Positions 6,410-16,629 are shown, counted from the first letter of the stretch. The stretch: DNA of 21,409 bases from Salisapilia sapeloensis (GCA_023334545.1 JAADVB010000286.1:1-21409), one strand, 5' to 3'. Numbers and translations are program-made. Notes: generated by a model from the letters alone, not told the origin.

Positions 6410-9108
6410 ATGGACATTTCGACTGCCCTTCTCAACACCCAAAATCCAGGTAGAAACACCCCCTCTCATCTCTAGCAACCTTTCGATTCATATTCATATC
6501 GTTGGCATTGCATTAGATGTAAACGTTCGCAAGCAAGCGGAAGAGTTTCTGAACAATGCATTGCAACAGCAAATGGGGCAGTTCATGCTCACGCTCGTGC
6601 AGGCGTTAGCGTCGGAAGACTTTGCCATCGTCGGCCGACAGGCAGCTGGACTTTACCTCAAGAACGTCTTGGACGCCAAGGATGAAGCTTTGCAACAGCA
6701 AAAGGTAGCTGCTTGGATGAACATGGACGCCAACCTCCGATCACAGATCAAGGACGGTGCGCTCGGTGTCGTGAAATCCAACGAACCCATCGCACGCCAC
6801 ACGAGTGCCCAACTCGTCGCGAAACTCGGTGCGATCGAGTTGCCGTCGAAAGAATGGCCAGCGCTCTTAGAAACGTTGCTGCAGAATGTCACGAACGGTA
6901 GTGAAGGTGCCATCCACGCTTCTCTCGAGTGCCTCGGGTACCTCTGTGACGAAGCAGAGGAAGGTGCGATTGATGAGGAGGACACGAACCGCATTCTCAC
7001 GGCAATTGTCGACGGCATGCGCAGTGAACGTCCGCCTGCCATTCGATACGCCGCCGTCTCTGCACTGCGCAACAGCCTTGAATTCGTGAGCGAGAACTTC
7101 CGTCGAAAGCAAGAACGGGATCATATTATGCAAAAAGTATGTGAAAGCACGCAGAGCGACGACCTACGTACGCGTGTCGTCTCGTACGAATGTATCGCGA
7201 CCGTTGCGTCCTTGTACTATGAATACTTGGGTGAGTACATGGAGACGTTGTGCGGTATTACGTTCCACGCGATTTCGAATGATCAGGAAGAAGTCGGACT
7301 ACAGAGTCTCGAGTTCTGGTCTACCATGTGTGACGTCGAAGTCGATCTACAGGAAGAAATGCACTACGCTCAGTTGGAAGGAGACACGGATGGCGTCATC
7401 CCGTGCCAGCACTATGTCCGTGCCGTGCTCTCGACGCTCGTTCCGCTCCTCACGAACACGCTCAAGATGCAGGATGAAGACCAGGACGAGGATAGCTGGA
7501 ACTTGTCGATGGCTGCTGCCACGTGCCTCGCACTCGTCGCGCAGACTGTGGGAGATGACGTCGTGGAGCCGACCATGGCGTTCATTACGCAGAACATCGA
7601 GAGCACCGACTGGCGTCCGAAGGAAGCTGCGATTATGGCATTTGGAAGCATCCTCGAAGGCCCGAACACGGAGAAGATCACGCCGCTTGTGCAGCAAGCC
7701 CTCGGCTTCCTCATGGGCTGCATGCAGTTCAACCACATCCTTGTGCGCGATACGACAGCGTGGACGCTCGGTCGTATCTGCGACCTCCACTACGGCTGCA
7801 TCAGTGCCGAGATGCTGCCGAACCTGATGCAGCTCCTGCTCTCTGGTCTCGACCAAGAGCCGCGTGTCTCGAACAATGTCTGCTACGCCATCCACAATAT
7901 CGTCAAGGCATTCGAAGAGTCGGAAGCTACCACACGTCTCCTGACGCCGTACTTTACGACGCTCTTTGATAAGCTCTTGGAGACGAGTGATCGTTCGAAC
8001 GCGACGGAGAACAACCTTCGTTCGTCGGCTTATGAAGCACTCAACATACTCGTGCAGGTCGGAGCAGACGACGTGAGCGATCATATCATGTCGAGGCTGC
8101 CGATCCTCTTGGACCGTCTCGAACGATCTCTCAAGCAGCAGCTAGAGAACCCGGATGACCTACGAGACGACCCGTCTGGTCTCCAAGCACTCATCTGCGG
8201 CGTCCTCATCGCTGCCATCCAGAAGCTCGAGGAACGCATCACACCTCTGTCCGATCGGATCATGCAAGCACTCCTCCAGGTCTTTGCCACACGCAACGCC
8301 GCGGCAGCTGAAGAAGCATTCATGGCTGCAGGTGCCCTCGCGAACGTCATTGGCGCCAACTTTGAGGTGTACATGGAGTACTTTGGTCCGGTCCTCTTGA
8401 TGGGACTGCGCAATAGTGAAGAGTACATGGTCTGCAGCGTCGCCGTGGGTGTCGTTGGCGACCTCTGTCGAGCACTTGAGAAGAAGATCTTGCCGCTATG
8501 TGATGAGATCGCGAGTGCGTTGATCGAGATCTTGAAGAACCCGAGCTTGAACCGATCGGTCAAGCCGCCAGTGCTATCGTGCTTTGGCGACTTGGCGCTC
8601 GCGATCGAAGGAGACTTTGAACGCTATGTCGCGACGTCGATGCAGATGATCCTCCAGGCTGCGAACGCATGTGGAAGCATCGCGACGGACGATGAAGATA
8701 TCGTCGAGTACATGAACACGCTTCGGGAGAGTGTGCTCGAGGCGTTGACGGGGATCGTGCAGGGTCTCGGGACGGCGGAGAAGGCGACGTTGTTGCTAGA
8801 GTACGCGCCGCAGATCGGCGGCTTCCTCGCGACGTTGGCGAGTGACACGACGACAAGAACGGAGTCGGTGACGACGGCGGCCGTGGGACTCATCGGGTAG
8901 GAAGTATAGTATGGTATGTGTATGTATGATGTCTAATGATGGTGGTAGGGACATGGGCCAGTCGATGGGCAAGGCCGTGGCCGACTTGTCGTCGCAGCAG
9001 TTCGTGGCGCAGCTCGTGAACGAGTGTGCGACCAGCGCGCAGAGCTCACAGGCGCGGCAGCTGGCGGCGTGGACGCAGCACGTGCTCGTGGATCTACAGC
9101 GCAAGTAG
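6410..9108 (+). CDS. KPNB1: Importin subunit beta-1 (karyopherin beta-1), three exons
   Basis: Join 6410-6449, 6517-8896 and 8949-9108, 859 aa, close to the 860-880 typical of the family. It carries importin-alpha/NLS cargo through nuclear pores and is released by RanGTP. The spliced N-terminus reads MDISTALLNTQNP then DVNVRKQAEEFL, the standard first HEAT repeat. HEAT-like helical pairs fill the rest. An acidic loop followed by Trp (DEDQDEDSWN, about residues 333-342) sits where importin beta has its HEAT-8 acidic loop. Introns: 6450-6516 (67 nt, GTAGAA...TTAG) and 8897-8948 (52 nt, GTAGGA...GTAG). The last exon supplies the C-terminal helices ending VLVDLQRK. Retention of intron 1 stops the frame at 6475; retention of intron 2 removes the last 53 residues. 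Confidence 0.96.
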
Positions 9109-9324
9109 AGATGGTAAGTTATCGATAGTATTCGCATGAGGCGAAAGGGAGAGTCATGTGTGTGCACGACTGCACGAGGGTGTCCTGAAGATACCAGTTA
9201 GCGACGTAGATATCTTCACGACTGAAGAATAGGAGGATGATTTTTTCTCAAGAAACGTTTTTCTTTTGTTTATTTCCCTTGCAGCTCCCATATCTTTCGA
9301 ATTGATATGGTATCGTTCATGAGC
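9109..9324. other. Convergent 3' UTRs of KPNB1 and RPL10A
   Basis: A 216-bp tail-to-tail spacer. It holds the RPL10A poly(A) hexamer AATAAA on the minus strand (9269-9274, 50 nt past the stop) and an inverted repeat just after the RPL10A stop, listed separately. No ORF is of interest here. Confidence 0.5.
9288..9310 (-). repeat. RPL10A: Inverted repeat (hairpin) in RPL10A 3' UTR
   Basis: CCATATC (9288-9294) and GATATGG (9304-9310) are perfect complements around a 9-nt loop, starting 14 nt after the RPL10A stop. In RNA it would form a 7-bp, AT-rich stem. It could be a 3'-end processing or stability element, or chance. Confidence 0.35.
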
Positions 9325-10014
9325 TTAGTAGTAGATCTGCATGGACGGACCCATGGAACTCTTGAGGTACAAGACCTTGATGTTCTGCCAGTTCTTCTTC
9401 AGGAGACTCGCGAGGAAGTTCGCGGCAAGCTGCGTGTTCACGACGATGTCCTGCTTGTCAAGACCAACGTGGCCGACGGACACGTTCAGGCACATGACCT
9501 TCTTCATCTGGAACTTGATCGTCGCGCGGACCTGGTCGGCCTTCTCGGTCAACGAGTCCGAGGACGACACCAGGGTCGGGAACTTGCCGGCCTTGTTAAG
9601 GGACGGACCTAACAAACGCGGAATCTGCTTGATGAGAGTGTCAGAAGCCAAGAAAGCGTCGTACTTCTTGGCGAACTTCTTGATGACCTTCTTGTTCTTG
9701 TTGAACTTCTTCAGGTCGTCGACCGTCATGAACTCGAAGCCCTCCTTCTCGGCCTGCTCACAGTGGACGGCGTTACCAAGAACACAGATCTTCATGTTCG
9801 GACGCGGGATCGTCGGGAGCTTGAACGTACCGCTGAAACGCTTGTCCTTTTGCGGGTCGTAGTTCTTCAAGGCGATCTGGAGCTCGATCGTTTCGTTGAA
9901 GTTACGCTTCTTGCCCTTGACTTCCTTGCCGTGGTACGTGATCTTTTCACCGGCAGAGAAGGACAGAATGTCCGTCACGGCCTTGTCCAACAATTCACTG
10001 TTCAACTTGCTCAT
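9325..10014 (-). CDS. RPL10A: 60S ribosomal protein uL1 (L10a)
   Basis: 229 aa, intronless. It is the L1-stalk protein of the large subunit, binding 25S/28S rRNA near the E site where deacylated tRNA leaves. Hallmarks seen: [63 protein letters not shown] and LLKKNWQN. The start at 10014 is chosen because the core promoter lies at 10051-10064; the open frame up to 10080 would begin upstream of transcription start. Compared with the usual 217 aa, the N-terminal region has roughly a dozen extra residues (about 18-35, including [16 protein letters not shown]) before the conserved ETIELQ. Codons are strongly biased to C- and G-ending forms, as expected for a highly expressed gene. Confidence 0.97.
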   Translation of the reverse strand: MSKLNSELLDKAVTDILSFSAGEKITYHGKEVKGKKRNFNETIELQIALKNYDPQKDKRFSGTFKLPTIPRPNMKICVLGNAVHCEQAEKEGFEFMTVDDLKKFNKNKKVIKKFAKKYDAFLASDTLIKQIPRLLGPSLNKAGKFPTLVSSSDSLTEKADQVRATIKFQMKKVMCLNVSVGHVGLDKQDIVVNTQLAANFLASLLKKNWQNIKVLYLKSSMGPSMQIYY

Positions 10015-10050
10015 GTTTCCTGCTTTACTCTTCGCTTGGCGCTGGTCGGG

Positions 10051-10064
10051 AAATTGCAAAGTGA
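10051..10064 (-). promoter_or_regulatory. RPL10A: Oomycete Inr + FPR core promoter of RPL10A
   Basis: The minus strand reads TCACTTTGCAATTT. The published oomycete core promoter combines an Inr (YCAYTYY) with a flanking promoter region, overall close to GCTCATTYYNCAWTTT; TCACTTT fits the Inr and GCAATTT fits NCAWTTT exactly. It sits 37-50 nt upstream of the RPL10A ATG, giving a short leader. This is the strongest single piece of taxonomic evidence in the window. Confidence 0.7.
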
Positions 10065-11223
10065 GAGCTGTCGGAGCCAACCAGTGGTTGCTAGACTCTA
10101 ACGTTAGCTAACTGACTGGGATTTTGTATGATAGCTGTTTATAACGAAACGCCGCTTGGAAGTACGTGCATGATGGGCACGGTTTACTGGTGGCGAACTT
10201 GTGGAGGCGAGATGGGTGTGTTATAGGTTCCTTTTGAGACTGAGTGTAGAGAAAAGGTTTCCGTAGTTTCCGTAGTGGTATTTGTATGGTTAGTGGTGTT
10301 GGTCGGTGTCGAGTTTATAATTTATATGAGGTGTCTGGATGAATGGTAATCTGCTCTTGTATGTGCGTCTGATAGATATCAATTAGAATGCCCTAGTAAG
10401 TGGCACCGCTGAAGAGATAGACGGATCGATATAATAAGCATTCTTGCCTATCTTGCAGCATGATGCATGAACCGCAGCATTGCAGCTCGAAGATCTGTTT
10501 GACCGCGTGACTGCGTGGCATCACCCTTTGCTCTTTGTACATCTTTTCAGAGAGATAAAGCGACTATAAACATTGCATGGCAGTACCCATAAAGATGCTA
10601 TAGCTTCGATCCAAGCTTCTTAAATTCAATGGATGCCATTATATAGACACTCAGTACCAAATTACCATACCCACTCATGACGAACCTCCTGACATATCTC
10701 GATATGATCATACTCTTTCATAGGAACTCCAGTAATTAAACCAGCCCAAGGTCAACGCAATATTGTAATGCAGAAGGAAGAAGAGAACATTCCCGCCTCG
10801 ATCGATACAACGTTCGGTCATTGGACACAACTCAATACCAGCGATGTAATACGAAGATAACTATCCGATCAAAAAATAGAAGCAAGTTAATGACGCCCCA
10901 ACCTTTGCCTATAGGAACATAAGATGGAGAATTATCTTTGACTAGTGACTCTTACGCACAACGTCCATGACATGTTTGTCTTATTACTACTCGTATACAG
11001 TAAAGAATACTTTAAAAGATCAGCAACAGCCTGTGTCTCTAGAACTAAATCGCACACATCATTCAAGTCGTTCACTATTCTTCATATTAACACACTAAGA
11101 GGCAGTAAGAGTGCTCGATCACTTCAAGGAACATGTACTATGCTACTGCAAGCATGACGCTAGCTACACCTTCCCAACAAAAGCATTAACGTATCAAACG
11201 GTTAAATCAGAGACTTCATTTAA
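10065..11223. other. Intergenic, about 1.2 kb, no supported gene
   Basis: The first few hundred bp are probably the upstream promoter of RPL10A and include a tandem TTTCCGTAG repeat at 10258-10275. The rest is AT-rich with stops in all frames. ORFs of 70 and 73 codons at 10945-11332 (plus) show no domain, and the second overlaps the zinc-finger gene. No tRNA, snRNA or transposon signature was recognised. Confidence 0.5.
10258..10275. repeat. Tandem 9-bp repeat TTTCCGTAG x2
   Basis: Two perfect adjacent copies of TTTCCGTAG lie about 195 bp upstream of the RPL10A core promoter. They could be paired activator sites. With only two copies, function is a guess. Confidence 0.4.
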
Positions 11224-11931
11224 CTACAAAACGAAAGAAAGAGTTTTTATCGTCGATGCACGAAGGATACGAAGCGCGACGCCGAGCGACACCCACACTA
11301 GAATTGTACCAGCCGCGAATGTCACCATGTAGAACAACTCATTCCGACCGACTCGCCAACATTTCTTCTTCCCTCCTTTCTTATTGCCACTGAACGGTAC
11401 ATAGATCGTCAAAATCGGTTCCTGTAACCTCTTCTCTTCCTGTCGGAGCCTATTCACTTCACTCTCTTCTCTCACCCATGCACGTATCGTCGCTTGGAGC
11501 TGAATCAACTGCATATACTCTTTATTTGCCTCTTCCATAGATGGCAGTTTCCGTAGTGGATGGTCGCTTTGTTCCTCTATCTCTTCGCCCTCTTCGTCCT
11601 CCTCTCCATCGTCCTCCTCCTCATCCACCGTAGAGCTAATCATGTCATCCAAAGGACCACCAATCGAGTCACTTTCATGCTTCTTCCGCATCGCTTGCCT
11701 CTGTGACGGTGACAGCATCGTGTCTTCTGTATCCGAAGCATCGGAATCACTAACGTCATTCAGCTGCTGATTCGGGTGGCGTTCCGCAAGGTGCGTTGGA
11801 ATACAGTTCCCACAAACGACGGAGATACAAAAGGGGCACTTCTTACGCTTCAACAGCATCCTCTTACTACACTGGTCACATCGTCTCGAGGCCGAGAACT
11901 GCTCTCGACGTTCGCGTAGATGGGCCCTCAT
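11224..11931 (-). CDS. Tail-anchored zinc-finger protein, function unknown
   Basis: 235 aa. The N-terminus holds a cysteine cluster C18-x2-C21, C32-x2-C35, C40-x2-C43 with His47 and His52 (RRCDQCSKR, KKCPFCISVVCGNC), enough for one or two zinc ions in a treble-clef or FYVE-like arrangement. Then follow a Ser/Asp-rich linker (DVSDSDASDTED), a Glu/Asp run (about 104-120, EEEDDGEEDEEGEEIEE), a basic/acidic amphipathic helix (IRAWVREESEVNRLRQEEKR), and a lysine-rich turn (NKKGGKKKC). A single hydrophobic segment near the C-terminus (YMVTFAAGTILVWVSLGVAL, about 201-220) leaves a short tail, so the protein is probably tail-anchored with the finger facing the cytosol. I do not recognise the family. 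The gene is divergent with the four-TM gene, 176 bp apart. Confidence 0.75.
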   Translation of the reverse strand: MRAHLRERREQFSASRRCDQCSKRMLLKRKKCPFCISVVCGNCIPTHLAERHPNQQLNDVSDSDASDTEDTMLSPSQRQAMRKKHESDSIGGPLDDMISSTVDEEEDDGEEDEEGEEIEEQSDHPLRKLPSMEEANKEYMQLIQLQATIRAWVREESEVNRLRQEEKRLQEPILTIYVPFSGNKKGGKKKCWRVGRNELFYMVTFAAGTILVWVSLGVALRILRASTIKTLSFVL

Positions 11932-12077
11932 TCTGTCTTTTTCGCTTTGTTGTCAAATTTTGTTGATGGGCAAATTGACTTGGCCTCAGTATGCCTCCAA
12001 CTTCAATGTACAGATCTTGAAGAGATGTAAATACCTCCATCCGTTACATTGTCACCACTTTCTCCTCATCGTCGTCC

Positions 12078-12090
12078 TCACTTTCCACTC
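12078..12090 (+). promoter_or_regulatory. Inr-like element of the four-TM protein gene
   Basis: TCACTTTCCACTC on the plus strand matches the oomycete Inr (YCAYTYY = TCACTTT) followed by a near-FPR. It lies about 20-30 nt before the ATG at 12108, the same relation as in RPL10A. Confidence 0.4.
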
Positions 12091-12107
12091 CCTTCGATCT
12101 AGCAAAG

Positions 12108-12782
12108 ATGGTCGAGATGTCGGATAGGAAGTTTAGATGCATATGTGGACTGTTAAGCTTGTCATCTGCTCTTACAGGTGGTGCACTCTGCGCATTGTGT
12201 TGTATCGGCTTGGCACAAAAGTCTCCTGACGGATCTCCCAACTCGGACTTTTTCAGCACTCAGAACGCTATCATCCGTTGCTTGTGCATCCTTGGCATCC
12301 TTTTGGGTGCAATGCTATGTCTAGCTGAAAGTGGCTTATCCATCTTTCTCAACCTCTTTGGGTTCCTACGTTACCACGTCGGCAAAGCTCTCACCTTTGC
12401 GCTCTGTGGTGTTCTCACCGCTTCACTCGGTCGTTCATTACGGATGCAATGCGACTGCCGTCGATACGACCCCCTCTTGGGTGAAGGCATTGCCTGCGTC
12501 GCAGTTGCCTGTGCCCAAGTGATCGCCATTCTGTCTTGCTCGAGTCCAGCGAGCAGAAGGCCTTCCACCACTCGTCGTCGCGAAACGGAAGAAGAGGAGG
12601 AAGAAAGAGTGCTTCATCGTATAAAGCAGCGTGAAAGACGACATACCAAGTCTTACGTGCCTCAGGACATAGTAGAAGAAGGGCCTCCAGCTTCCAAGCA
12701 AGACACGGTTCGTCACGAGACGACTACAGAGGCTGAATCGACACCACCGACATCCGATATGCCGACTTGGATGCAAGTTTAA
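12108..12782 (+). CDS. Four-TM membrane protein, TVP15/COPI-associated-like
   Basis: 224 aa. Four hydrophobic segments at about 12-35, 54-73, 92-108 and 126-143, followed by a charged cytosolic tail with an Arg/Glu-rich helix (RRRETEEEEEERVLHRIKQRERR) and a Ser/Thr/Pro-rich end. The block SIFLNLFGFLRYHVGKAL followed by TFALCGVLTASLG resembles the TVP15/COPI-associated family of late-Golgi membrane proteins (E/P-rich turn, then an aromatic strand, a G-[RK]-[GA]-L turn and a small-residue helix). The likeness is to pattern, not to a catalytic motif, so the family is tentative. Cysteines are unusually common in and around the membrane segments (11, 13, 28, 31, 32, 58, 60, 71, 100, 115, 117, 130, 135, 144). 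A start at the second Met (12117) is equally possible. It ends 42 bp before the convergent KIFBP stop. Confidence 0.7.
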   Translation: MVEMSDRKFRCICGLLSLSSALTGGALCALCCIGLAQKSPDGSPNSDFFSTQNAIIRCLCILGILLGAMLCLAESGLSIFLNLFGFLRYHVGKALTFALCGVLTASLGRSLRMQCDCRRYDPLLGEGIACVAVACAQVIAILSCSSPASRRPSTTRRRETEEEEEERVLHRIKQRERRHTKSYVPQDIVEEGPPASKQDTVRHETTTEAESTPPTSDMPTWMQV

Positions 12783-12824
12783 CTCAAAGACAACTTGGCC
12801 ACAGATCTAAAAGAAAGAAAAAAC

Positions 12825-14697
12825 TTAAAGCACTTTGCCATTGTACACGAGCTGATTAATCTTCTCTGGCAGTAACTCTTTCATCTCTTCACAAATCATC
12901 AACTCAGCTTCAAATTGCTGCTCAATCGATTCCGTCGCACCCGGTCCAGCCTTTTGCCCATCCTTCTTCTGAAACTGTTTCACTAGTTCCACCACAGCTT
13001 CATGGCATTGCAAACTTGTCTTCCAAAAGCCCACTGTCTTCTGCACTTCACCAGGGAACATGACATTCCCACTCACTCTCGCCAGTGCAAAGTACCCGAC
13101 TAGCAGCGACCGGACGTCACTCGCATCCGAGTCACTGGATGGTAACTCGACGTTTCGTCCCATCGGCACTTCCTTATTGGACGGATAGAAGAGATGCAAA
13201 TACTGCTGATAACTACTCACGGCCTGGATCGCATACCCATTCGCTTTCTCTCGTCCACCTTCCTGTTCCATCTTCAAGTCAAACAAATTCGCACAGATCT
13301 CACCACATTCATAAAACAATTCTTGGACGAGACTGATAAAGGCCGTTGGATTCAACTCCTGCGTCAGTGGTGTCAACAAGTTTAAACGACGTCGTTGCAT
13401 CCCAATCTTCCGTTTTAACGATTCTTCCCACCCTAGTAAACGCTTGTACAATCGACTTTCCAACTGGATAATATTGACGTGAGAAGATACATGTCCGTCC
13501 AAAACGTAGTACTCGAGAGCTTTTTCCGTATACGCGAATGCTTTTCGAAAGACTTCTCGTGCCTGATCAAAGGACTGGATCTTGCTCAAATCCACGGAAT
13601 CCGCTTCTAACGACAACTTGTCTAGAGAACGAAGAGTCAAGAACTTGGTTTGAGATGCACGACTCGTTTGTTTATCTTCTAGCTCGGATAATTGCAATAG
13701 ACGATGGTAGACAGTCGCATACGCAATGTCTTTATCAGCATTCACCTGCTTCACATCTTCGGACTGATTGTATTTCGTCAGAACGTAGTCACAAGCCTTT
13801 AGACACGTCATGGCGTCCTGTAGTTCGTCTGCTTCTTGGAAAAATTCAACGATACGTAAAGCATTGCGAGCCCATTCGATGGCGTCGTGGCTTTGATCAA
13901 CGTCCGATCGACTCTCCATCTGATCTAACTGGTATTCTAATGTCGCGAGACAGTATTTTGCGGACTCATCTGGGAGATCGAGAATGCCATAGAGCTGAGC
14001 TAAGAAGAAATGCGTTTGGATCGTTACTTCCAGACACTTTAGACTGTCCACTTGTGATGTCTCGAGGACCTGTTCTCCTGCATGAAGGTAGCACAAGGCT
14101 TTCATCGGTTGGGATCGGTTCGACCATAGAAAACCGAGTTGATTCAGCACTTCCATCGCGTAGACGATGTGGGAGTTGGTCGTTTGGTACTCGATCTGAT
14201 TCAGGTCCTGGATAAGCTTCGAGATTTGTTCTAGGCTAACGGACGTAGCGTCGGTGTCTGGAAGGTTTTTAACGAATGTCATGAGCGAAGGGAAGAAGAA
14301 AGACGCAGCTGCTTCCAGTTCTGGTTGGGCATCTACAAGTATAAACGCTAGTATCTAAAGTAGATCATAAGAAGCGTGAAATCAGTACTATGCGGCTCTT
14401 CGACTTGAATGTACAGTGCCCCCAGCCGTCCTTTCATCGCAGCTTCATCCTACACCACCCCTTATAAGCCCATATCAACAGATACCGCATACAAGCGACG
14501 TACCGCTTGGGAAGGTTTGGATTCTAGTGCCTTGCGTAGGATTTCAATCGCTTTATACGCCGATGCATGTGGTTGGTCTTCTGGACTCTCAGCCTACTAT
14601 CTCATCAGGACACTTGCCTAGACTTTTCTCGTACTACTCCTACATTTGCTGCTTCTTGCGCGTGGTACAGCACATCCTGCATATCCGTCGACTCCAT
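12825..14697 (-). CDS. KIFBP: KIF-binding protein (KBP) family, four exons
   Basis: Join on the minus strand: 14697-14644, 14593-14504, 14449-14389, 14332-12825; 570 aa. KBP is a TPR-like helical protein that binds kinesin motor domains and blocks their microtubule contact. Seen: TPR-type repeats (FFLAQLYGILDLPDESAKYC, YAMEVLNQLGFLWSNR) and the family's C-terminal block (ALEYYVLDGHVSSHVNIIQ, then RRRLNLLTPLTQELNP and the terminal MKELLPEKINQLVYNGKVL). The single ORF starting at 14282 lacks the first 85 residues. Three introns of 56, 54 and 50 nt (14333-14388, 14450-14503, 14594-14643), all GTA...TAG, restore the helical N-terminus (SAYKAIEILRKALESKPSQA then DEAAMKGRLGALYIQVEEPH). A longer start at 14769 is possible. 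The predicted length is near the animal protein's 621 aa. In a zoospore-forming organism a role in microtubule transport or cilia is plausible but inferred. Confidence 0.87.
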
Positions 14698-14931
14698 CGT
14701 CCTGTTTATTGGATTCCGTCTTTTAACCCCTGTCAAGCTCCTGCCCATACTTTGTTCAAGTGAATACATTTTTGGCCATTCAATCCGGATCGAACACGGT
14801 ATTATCAGTCAAGTCAGACTTCCCATCCACCCTACGACGTCCACACGCCATCCCTCGCATCGCCATTGCATACAAGTCTTTGAAAACATCCTCTTTATTC
14901 CATCTTATCAACGACCTATAAACAACAAGTC
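14698..14931. promoter_or_regulatory. Divergent promoter, KIFBP / coiled-coil gene
   Basis: 234 bp between the two start codons. The minus-strand frame of KIFBP stays open to an ATG at 14769, so part of this may be leader or extra coding sequence. No clear Inr+FPR match was seen for either gene. Confidence 0.35.
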
Positions 14932-16629
14932 ATGTGGGCGACGCAAGACTCCCTTTCCACCACCTTTGGCAGCTCCGCCGGAACGAATGCTAGTACGAAC
15001 ACGTTAAACAATTCCATCACAGCAAACCCACCATCATCTACGGATGTATGGGCCTTTCGCACCCACGCACCATCCACTGCATCCGCTTCGACCAACTTTG
15101 GTGCATCCTCACTACGTTTTCCATGGACACGACTCGCACCGGAAGAAGAGGAACGTGAAGAAGAAGCACTACCGTCCTACTTATCCTACCTCCAACCGTC
15201 TCTCGATGCCAACCTAAGTATCCCAGAAGACGCTACACGCACTAACTATGGCAGTATGCAGCAATCCGCAAAAGCGCCAGTCTTCACGCCAGTCGGTCAG
15301 GACAGTAAAATCAGCATGAGCGACTTGGACTTGTCTCACCGTCGCGAGGCTCATAAGGCAGCATCCGCCATCGAGTCCAAGTCGATGGAGTTCGCAGGTG
15401 CCGTCCAACAATTCATCCTCGATCAACTCCCGTCGACCTATCCCACCGCTGCTAAGCCGCACTATTGTCAATGTGAACATCGCGTCTCGGAGCTCGAAGC
15501 ACAGGTACAGACACTCCAGTCGCAACTATCTACCCTTCTCCAGAACCAGCAAAGTCCAAACTACGCGAGTGGTGCTGCATCCCCAACAACCAACGCCCTA
15601 GGTGACCGCGTATCGACGTTAGAAGGTCGACAAAGTGCCTTCCAGTCGCAACTAGCGCAGATCTCCAAAGTCCTTGGCGTCCCCGTCGGGAAGCATGGTA
15701 AGCACAGTCAGATCAAGACATTAACGCAGACGCTACGTGAAGAAATTGATACAAAAATCACTGCTGGTACACTCTCTCTTGTCTATCTACTTGTATCGGT
15801 CTAATGCCTGTCGATAGCAACGGCTGATCTCGAGGATAAATGCGCTTCCTCTGTCTTTCATGACGTGAAGCAATTCGCGACGTCTGCCATCCAAGAGCAG
15901 TTATCGAATCAACGGACGGAATCGACGTCATCGAGAGACTCCTTACCGTCCGATGCTGTCTTAGGTGCCTTAGCAGAAGAACATAACGCGGCGATTAATC
16001 AACTCAGTGCGTACGTTCATGAACGTTTGAATCGAGAGAGCCGAGTGCGACAGGAACTCGAGACGAGAGTCAAAGACAAGATGAGTGAACAGGAAGAATG
16101 GTTGCAACAGCTCGAAGGGGAGTGTGGGTCATGGCAAGAAACGTCGGCGAGCGTCTCTGCTAAGATCCATGCGCTCGAGTCTCGACTATCGGCGGAAGAT
16201 AAAGCACAGGACAGTATCAAGACTGTACAGGCACAAGTGAAGCAATTGTATCAAAGGGTTGCGGAGTGGAAGGAGACACTGACGTTTGTCGAGCACCAGT
16301 CGAGTACGAACGCGCAGAGTCTACAGGAGCTGACGAAGCGTAGTGATGGCGTGAAACAACTTGTCGAAAAGGTCGTACGGGAAACCGGGAGTGCCGAAGA
16401 ACTGCTGCAACAGTACGTGAGTACCATTACGCACCAGGTCGCAAGCATCACGCGCCAGTACGTCGGTATACGCATTCGAGACAATAATCGACTGATCGAC
16501 GCGACGTTAAAGGCACGCGTACCTGTCTACAATGAGACGGAGGACGATAAGCATTTGCTCGTGATGCCATCCGACAGTCCCGAGCTACCAGAGGAACAAG
16601 TGTTGGATCGACTTCTACAACACAGCTGA
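14932..16629 (+). CDS. Coiled-coil protein of unknown function, two exons
   Basis: Join 14932-15766 and 15818-16629, 548 aa. The 51-nt intron 15767-15817 (GTACAC...ATAG, with CTAAT as branch point) keeps the frame across Ala. Residues 1-100 are Ser/Thr/Asn-rich and disordered with two FG pairs (TTFGSS, TNFGAS) and an acidic run (EEEEREEEALP). From about 135 on the protein is mostly heptad-patterned helix: HRREAHKAASAIESKSMEF, HRVSELEAQVQTLQSQLSTL, RVSTLEGRQSAFQSQLAQI, then in exon 2 SAKIHALESRLSAEDKAQ and VQAQVKQLYQRVAEWKETL. A small CQC motif (HYCQCEH, about 183-187) precedes the second coil. I recognise no family. Two FG pairs are too few for an FG nucleoporin. The shared promoter with KIFBP hints at, but does not show, a cytoskeletal role. 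Confidence 0.8.

Noticed and set aside
7347-8084. 245-codon minus-strand ORF inside importin beta
   Set aside because: Shadow of the HEAT-repeat coding frame; His/Arg-rich with no domain.
10015-10080. 22-residue N-terminal extension of RPL10A
   Set aside because: The Inr+FPR promoter lies inside it, and uL1 proteins begin at about the 10014 Met.
10590-10620. TTCGATCC resembling a tRNA B box
   Set aside because: No cloverleaf can be folded around it and there is no A box.
11544-11557. 14-bp match (AGTTTCCGTAGTGG) to the tandem repeat near 10265
   Set aside because: It lies inside the zinc-finger coding frame; one short match is likely chance.
14932-15100. FG dipeptides suggesting an FG nucleoporin
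   Set aside because: Only two FG pairs; the rest is a long coiled coil without the Nup54/58/62 layout.
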